Notes under the pieces: generated by a model
What the model was told of the DNA's origin: nothing
Database searches by the model: none
The model's input: the letters and a program-made list of their open reading frames with translations, nothing else
Part shown: one piece after another, positions 25,013 through 26,948 of the stretch
Layout of the letters: every line of letters starts with the position of its first letter
Numbering within the stretch: position 1 is the first letter of the stretch
Made by a program: the position numbers and the translations under genes
Assembly: GCA_964482435.1 (NCBI GenBank)
Contig: CAYZXL010000067.1
Coordinates: 1-26,948 of the forward strand
DNA: 26,948 bases
Direction: 5' to 3'
Source: CAYZXL01 sp964482435
GTDB taxonomy: Bacteria > Auribacterota > JABMQX01

Positions 25013-25561
25013 TCACCGGTGGCGGTCCCGCAGGTCAATTGGACTGAACCCGGGCCGGCCGCCCGCACCCCCCGGCGAATAGGGCTTTTCGGGGGGCAGC
25101 ACCTTCCGCAATATCCGACAGTTTGTCAGCCTGATAATCCAAATAGACTCGCCCAGTTCATGCCCTCTCTCAGAGACGTCAGCCCCGCTCACGGATTCCA
25201 CCGCACCGGTCGTTTCCTTGCCCGTGCAGATGCCGATGACCTGCAGGTGGTCCCCTGCTTGGACATAGACCGCCTGTTCTTCATTCGTCTTGGCAAGAAT
25301 GCAGCGAATCCGAATATGTTCATAACGATTCTCGGCATAGGCCAGCACGTCAAACCGCACGTTCTTCTTCTCATCCCTCACTATGGGGGATACAAAACCG
25401 TCAATTATAATCCATCTGTTTTTGTAGAAGCGGTCGGCCCGCAACTCGTTTTCCTTGTAAGCCGACCACAAGCTGTCAACCCTGACGGTGGGAATCGGTT
25501 GCTGGGTTGGCATTTGGCCAGTTACAGTCAAGACTCCCAAGATGACAATGAACCTGTTCAT
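25013..25561 (-). CDS. Small exported OB-fold protein, tRNA_anti-like family
   Basis: The 182-residue protein has a short hydrophobic start (about 4-14), a possible signal peptide. A domain at about 30-150 follows whose opening, LWSAYKENELRADRFYKNRW then IIIDGFV, is the pattern of the tRNA_anti-like OB-fold family: a helix with YxxNExxAD, a Y-K segment, then the first beta strand. Members are small secreted or lipoprotein-type proteins of unknown function. The name reflects the fold, not tRNA binding. The C-terminal 25 residues are Pro/Gly/Arg-rich. The ATG is preceded by GGAGGAGGGACGGGGGAG. It stands alone between the GC-rich spacer and the tRNA-Gly, on the same strand. Confidence 0.75.
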   Translation of the reverse strand: MNRFIVILGVLTVTGQMPTQQPIPTVRVDSLWSAYKENELRADRFYKNRWIIIDGFVSPIVRDEKKNVRFDVLAYAENRYEHIRIRCILAKTNEEQAVYVQAGDHLQVIGICTGKETTGAVESVSGADVSERGHELGESIWIIRLTNCRILRKVLPPEKPYSPGGAGGRPGFSPIDLRDRHR

Positions 25562-25750
25562 CTCCCCCGTCCCTCCTCCTTCTGCTTGGTTTGCCGATAG
25601 ATATCAGGTTTCACCTCTGCTATTCCCAGGCACCCCTCCTGTGCCGGCCAGCGAAGCGCCTCAACCAACCTGCGCGGCTTAGCCGCCGCGGCCACGTGAA
25701 CTTCCCCGGGCGTGGGTTCCAGATTCATGGGCCGCTACCTGTTGGGGATG

Positions 25751-25823
25751 AGCGAGCGATGGGATTTGAACCCACGACCTCTTGCTTGGGAAGCAAGGAC
25801 TCTACCAACTGAGTTACGCTCGC
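25751..25823 (-). tRNA. tRNA-Gly (anticodon CCC)
   Basis: The minus strand folds as a cloverleaf. The acceptor GCGAGCG pairs perfectly with CGCTCGC, the D arm reads ACTCAGTTGGTAGAGT, and the anticodon stem CTTGC/GCAAG holds the loop TTCCCAA, giving anticodon CCC. The T loop is TTCAAAT in GTGGG/CCCAT. The discriminator base is U, as usual for glycine. No 3' CCA is encoded (TCAT follows), unlike the tRNA-Met in this window. Confidence 0.95.
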
Positions 25824-25960
25824 TTTTGTCGCCCGGTATATTGAACCTTCGTTTGATTCCTGTCAATATCTTTTTGCCCAACTCCCGCGGCCGGGGGAAC
25901 TGAGAGGAAGGGCGCGAAGCCACCCGGCCTTTTGCGAAGCTACCCCGCCCGAACACTCCC

Positions 25961-25996
25961 CTGGCCTGAAAATAACCGCTGGCCTGAAAATAACGG
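25961..25996 (+). repeat. 18-bp tandem duplication
   Basis: CTGGCCTGAAAATAACCG (25961-25978) is followed directly by CTGGCCTGAAAATAACGG (25979-25996), 17 of 18 bases identical. It lies in the non-coding region between the tRNA-Gly and repeat copy B. Confidence 0.8.
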
Positions 25997-26016
25997 CTGC
26001 GCGGCTGGCAGGCAAG

Positions 26017-26225
26017 CCTCTCGCAAAGCCGCAAAGGCCGCAAAGAAGCACGCCTTGCGAGTCTTTCGGGTCTTTGGGTCTTTGCGAGAAAAAACAGGGT
26101 TGATAGGAGGATTTTCATGGTGTCCGGGTGAACACGAGGTCATGACCGACTGCCATGAAAGAGACTCATGAAACCGAAAGGGGGACAAACAGGATTCGCA
26201 GGATTTTGCCTGTCTTGTTCGTCAT
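26017..26225. repeat. Intergenic inverted-repeat element, copy B of a dispersed family
   Basis: CCTCTCGCAAAG (26017-26028) and CTTTGCGAGA (26080-26089) form an inverted repeat. The phrase CCTCTCGCAAAGCCGCAAAG matches copy A (5200-5219) with one difference. Further on, GACTCATGAAACC (26163-26175) is identical to copy A, and a CCTGTCTTGTTCGTC tail (26209-26223) is similar. Also inside are the palindrome GGTCATGACC (26138-26147) and the pair TTTCATGG/CCATGAAA (26113-26120 and 26153-26160). The order of the shared modules is the same as in copy A. Frames running through this region and the tRNA look spurious. Confidence 0.6.
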
Positions 26226-26351
26226 GGAACCAGGCAGGCAGGGTCCCCGACTATGGCTTCAGGCGATGCGTGGTCTCGAATATTTCTCCCTTCGGGGCCG
26301 TCAAATTCAAACGAATGGCAAGAAATTTGTTGCCGAACCCGTGGCGTGATC

Positions 26352-26360
26352 TGGTATAAT
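26352..26360 (+). promoter_or_regulatory. Predicted extended -10 promoter of the lipoprotein gene
   Basis: TGGTATAAT (26352-26360) is a perfect TATAAT with the extended -10 TG one base upstream, 50 bases before the ATG at 26410. The -35 is weak: TTGCCG at 26330-26335 with 19-base spacing is the closest. Confidence 0.6.
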
Positions 26361-26409
26361 ATACAAAAAGTAAGGACACCACGTTTTGCAGGAGGAAAGG
26401 AGGACAACC

Positions 26410-26757
26410 ATGAGGATTGCCAGTTTGATTCTGGCTATGATTTTCCTGGCGACATTGATGGGGTGCACGACGGAAGAGAGCTCAGCCTTGACGGGTGGGG
26501 CCATCGGGACAGGGCTTGGTGCGATTATCGGCCACCAGTCCGGCGAGACCGCCACTGGAGCTCTCATCGGCGGAACCGCGGGCCTAATCGGCGGCTATCT
26601 CTTCGGAAAGTCCCAGGCCAAGAAAACCGCCCAGGGCAGCGTCGAGAAGTTCGTCGAGTGCCCGAAATGCCGCACGAATCTCCAGTTGCCTGCCACGGCG
26701 AGCGCTGGGGACAAGATAAAGTGCGGCAATTGCCAGACGACCTTCATTTTGCAGTAA
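26410..26757 (+). CDS. Glycine-zipper lipoprotein with a C-terminal zinc ribbon
   Basis: The 115-residue protein has a lipoprotein signal peptide (1-18) with lipobox LMGC, so Cys19 should be lipidated. A Gly/Ala-rich glycine-zipper helical hairpin (about 29-66, GGAIGTGLGAIIG and GALIGGTAGLIGGYLFG) resembles the YmgG/OmpA-associated type that packs in or on a membrane. After a short basic linker comes a four-cysteine zinc ribbon: C84-x2-C87 in VECPKCRTNLQLP and C105-x2-C108 in IKCGNCQTTF, like the MJ0042-type ribbon. Such ribbons are usually cytoplasmic, so finding one on a lipoprotein is unusual. AAGGAGG lies six bases before the ATG. It appears monocistronic, with its own promoter and a strong terminator. 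Confidence 0.88.
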   Translation: MRIASLILAMIFLATLMGCTTEESSALTGGAIGTGLGAIIGHQSGETATGALIGGTAGLIGGYLFGKSQAKKTAQGSVEKFVECPKCRTNLQLPATASAGDKIKCGNCQTTFILQ

Positions 26758-26784
26758 CATTTGCGAAGAAGGTAAGACGAGCCA

Positions 26785-26820
26785 GCAGGCCCGGCATCTC
26801 CGCCGGGCCTGCTTATTTCC
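26785..26820 (+). terminator. Intrinsic terminator after the lipoprotein gene
   Basis: GCAGGCCCGGC (26785-26795) and GCCGGGCCTGC (26802-26812) form a perfect 11-bp GC-rich stem with a six-base loop, followed by TTATTTCC. It lies 27 bases after the stop codon and may also serve the converging gene from the right edge. Confidence 0.8.
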
Positions 26821-26848
26821 CGAGACATCGCGTCTGCATGCGAAACGT

Positions 26849-26948
26849 CTAATCTTCTTGCAGAGCGACCTCAGCCTTCAGCCCGCTTCCGCCGGGGGTG
26901 CGGCTACCTTTGAGTGGCGTGGTTGGTGGGTCCTGGGCCACTGGTGCC
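26849..26948 (-). CDS. C-terminal end of a probable gene entering from the right edge
   Basis: On the minus strand one frame is open from the window edge to TAG at 26849-26851. It encodes about 32 residues ending in GSGLKAEVALQED. The short Pro/Thr-rich then acidic end is plausible for a protein C-terminus, and the strong hairpin between this and the lipoprotein gene fits a convergent arrangement. The stretch is too short to identify a family or to exclude a chance frame. Confidence 0.35.
   Translation of the reverse strand, partial: APVAQDPPTTPLKGSRTPGGSGLKAEVALQED

Noticed and set aside
24642..25068. Overlapping minus-strand frames in the GC-rich gap
   Set aside because: The products are Arg/Pro/Ser/Thr low complexity, several frames are open at once, and there is no start signal, so chance frames at high GC are likelier.
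25735..26118. Minus-strand frame of 127 codons through the tRNA-Gly
   Set aside because: It reads through a tRNA gene and the dispersed repeat; such frames are usual annotation artefacts.
1..26948. CRISPR arrays, integrases, transposases or plasmid origins
   Set aside because: I looked for regularly spaced direct repeats and for recombinase or replication proteins and saw none. The only repeats are the hairpin element, the modular intergenic family and an 18-bp tandem pair.

Overview
The window looks like chromosomal DNA (rather GC-rich) from a Gram-negative, environmental or uncultured bacterium. A complete secretin-based type II secretion (T2SS) operon implies an outer membrane. The secreted CotH-kinase protein with lamin-tail and chitobiase-like domains, the ECF sigma/zf-HC2 pair, and the intergenic GC-rich hairpin repeats recall the Planctomycetota/Verrucomicrobiota/Lentisphaerota sphere or nearby candidate phyla such as Sumerlaeota or Hydrogenedentota. 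The placement is an inference; there is no rRNA here to settle it.

Left part (1-10300). A tRNA-Met(CAU) is followed by a large exported CotH-type protein on the minus strand. It diverges from a PIG-L/LmbE-type deacetylase on the plus strand that has a clear sigma70-like promoter and a strong ribosome binding site. After an intergenic repeat comes a minus-strand run of three genes: a BadF/BadG-type sugar kinase, a GH2 beta-mannosidase and an RNA 3'-phosphate cyclase (RtcA). The last two overlap by ATGA.

Central part (10305-24632), all minus strand. In transcription order: ECF sigma factor, zf-HC2 anti-sigma factor, then gspC-D-E-F-G-H-I-J-K-L-M in exactly the classical T2SS order. The genes are tightly packed or overlapping, so this is one assembly-platform operon. 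GspL has a complete PilM-like ATP-binding domain fused to a PilN-like part, and GspM is PilO-like, so the platform resembles type IV pili. No prepilin peptidase (GspO/PilD) is present, so it must be encoded elsewhere. Notable oddities are a heavy-metal-binding-like Cys/His domain inside GspC, a 219-bp in-frame insertion of a hairpin-array repeat in the gspI leader region flanked by 10-bp direct repeats, a long Pro/Gly/Arg-rich tail on GspJ, and an Arg/Thr/Gln-rich insertion in GspD.

Right part (24633-26948). A gene-poor GC-rich stretch is followed by a small exported OB-fold (tRNA_anti-like) protein, a tRNA-Gly(CCC), a second copy of the intergenic repeat family, and a glycine-zipper lipoprotein ending in a zinc ribbon, with its own promoter and terminator. 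The C-terminal end of a probable convergent gene reaches the right edge.

The strongest candidates for new biology are the repeat insertion in gspI, the metal-binding module in GspC, and the sigma/anti-sigma pair at the head of the T2SS operon. No wholly new system was recognised.
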